Shown here piece after piece: positions 6,407 to 6,614 of a stretch of 6,614 nucleotides of DNA. Numbering within the stretch: position 1 is the first letter of the stretch; each line of letters begins with the position of its first letter. The DNA comes from Desulfobacterales bacterium (GTDB lineage Bacteria; Desulfobacterota; Desulfobacteria; Desulfobacterales; Desulfobacteraceae): assembly GCA_022361315.1 (NCBI GenBank), contig JAKSBB010000573.1:1-6614 (forward strand). Direction: 5' to 3'. The position numbers and the translations under genes were made by a program. Under the pieces are notes generated by a model, which was not told the DNA's origin, searched no databases, and saw only the letters and a program-made list of their open reading frames with translations.

Positions 6407-6601
6407 ATGCTTTGCAGTTTATCGAATTTAAAAGAACAGGATGTCCAGGAAATAAGAAACATTGAATCAGATCTGGGCATTACCCTCCTGGCGTTTTCAT
6501 GCCATGATGTAGAGCCCTCTATACTGGAAAAAGAGAAGCTGGATAAAATACAATCCATCGAAAAAAAGCTGGGGTTGTCACTGGTAGCGGTTGAATCATA
6601 A
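6407..6601 (+). CDS. Small two-repeat protein of unknown function (64 aa)
   Basis: I do not recognise a named family. The 64-aa product consists of two 32-residue halves that align without gaps: Leu8/Leu40, Ile16/Ile48, Ile19/Ile51, Glu20/Glu52, Leu23/Leu55, Gly24/Gly56, Leu27/Leu59 and Ala29/Ala61 are identical, as are Ser6/Ser38. Most other core positions are conservative (Val13/Leu45, Ile25/Leu57, Thr26/Ser58, Leu28/Val60). Each half reads as a charged amphipathic helix ending in IE-x-x-LG, then a short hydrophobic strand (ITLLAF, LSLVAV). There is no signal peptide, no membrane helix and no metal-binding cluster; Cys3 and Cys32 occur only in the first half. The protein is small, charged and probably cytosolic. 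It has a very strong ribosome binding site and an exact TATAAT upstream, and follows a terminator, so it is likely its own unit or the first gene of one continuing past the window. Base composition is more AT-rich than its neighbours. Confidence 0.8.
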   Translation: MLCSLSNLKEQDVQEIRNIESDLGITLLAFSCHDVEPSILEKEKLDKIQSIEKKLGLSLVAVES

Positions 6602-6614
6602 GACCAAAAGCATA

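Overview
The window reads as an ordinary chromosomal stretch of a moderately GC-rich Gram-negative bacterium. A sulfate-reducing deltaproteobacterium (Desulfobacterota, Desulfobacterales-like) is my best guess. That rests on the gene mix: a PPDK-like protein beside an unusually long GAPDH, a periplasmic DUF3108 protein, and a PAS-LuxR one-component regulator. No marker gene proves it. All genes lie on the + strand. I see no rRNA, tRNA, CRISPR array, insertion sequence or phage gene.

Left block (1-4465), central metabolism and envelope. The window opens inside a pyruvate phosphate dikinase-like gene (1-1425). It keeps the ATP-grasp and phosphohistidine domains but stops before the PEP/pyruvate barrel. 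A 77-nt gap carrying three 10-bp tandem repeats leads to a long, divergent GAPDH (1503-2750). A DUF3108 exported protein follows (about 2842-3588, start uncertain), then a class IV aminotransferase with the D-amino-acid-specific residues (3611-4465). The first two genes suggest a lower glycolysis/gluconeogenesis locus. The next two have no obvious metabolic link to them and may simply be co-transcribed.

Middle gap (4466-4655). This 190-nt gap holds two overlapping, mutually exclusive inverted repeats, then an AT-rich segment with a plausible sigma-70 promoter for the next operon.

Right block (4656-6244). A DUF429 predicted RNase H-fold protein overlaps a PAS/coiled-coil/LuxR-HTH regulator by 4 nt (ATGA), so the two are probably translationally coupled. 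A hairpin with a short T-run follows the regulator.

End (6245-6614). After that terminator comes a perfect TATAAT and a near-perfect Shine-Dalgarno, which drive a 64-aa protein made of two 32-residue halves related to each other without gaps. It is the best candidate here for an undescribed family. I found no convincing multi-gene new system. The DUF429-regulator pair and the two-repeat microprotein are the items most worth following up.
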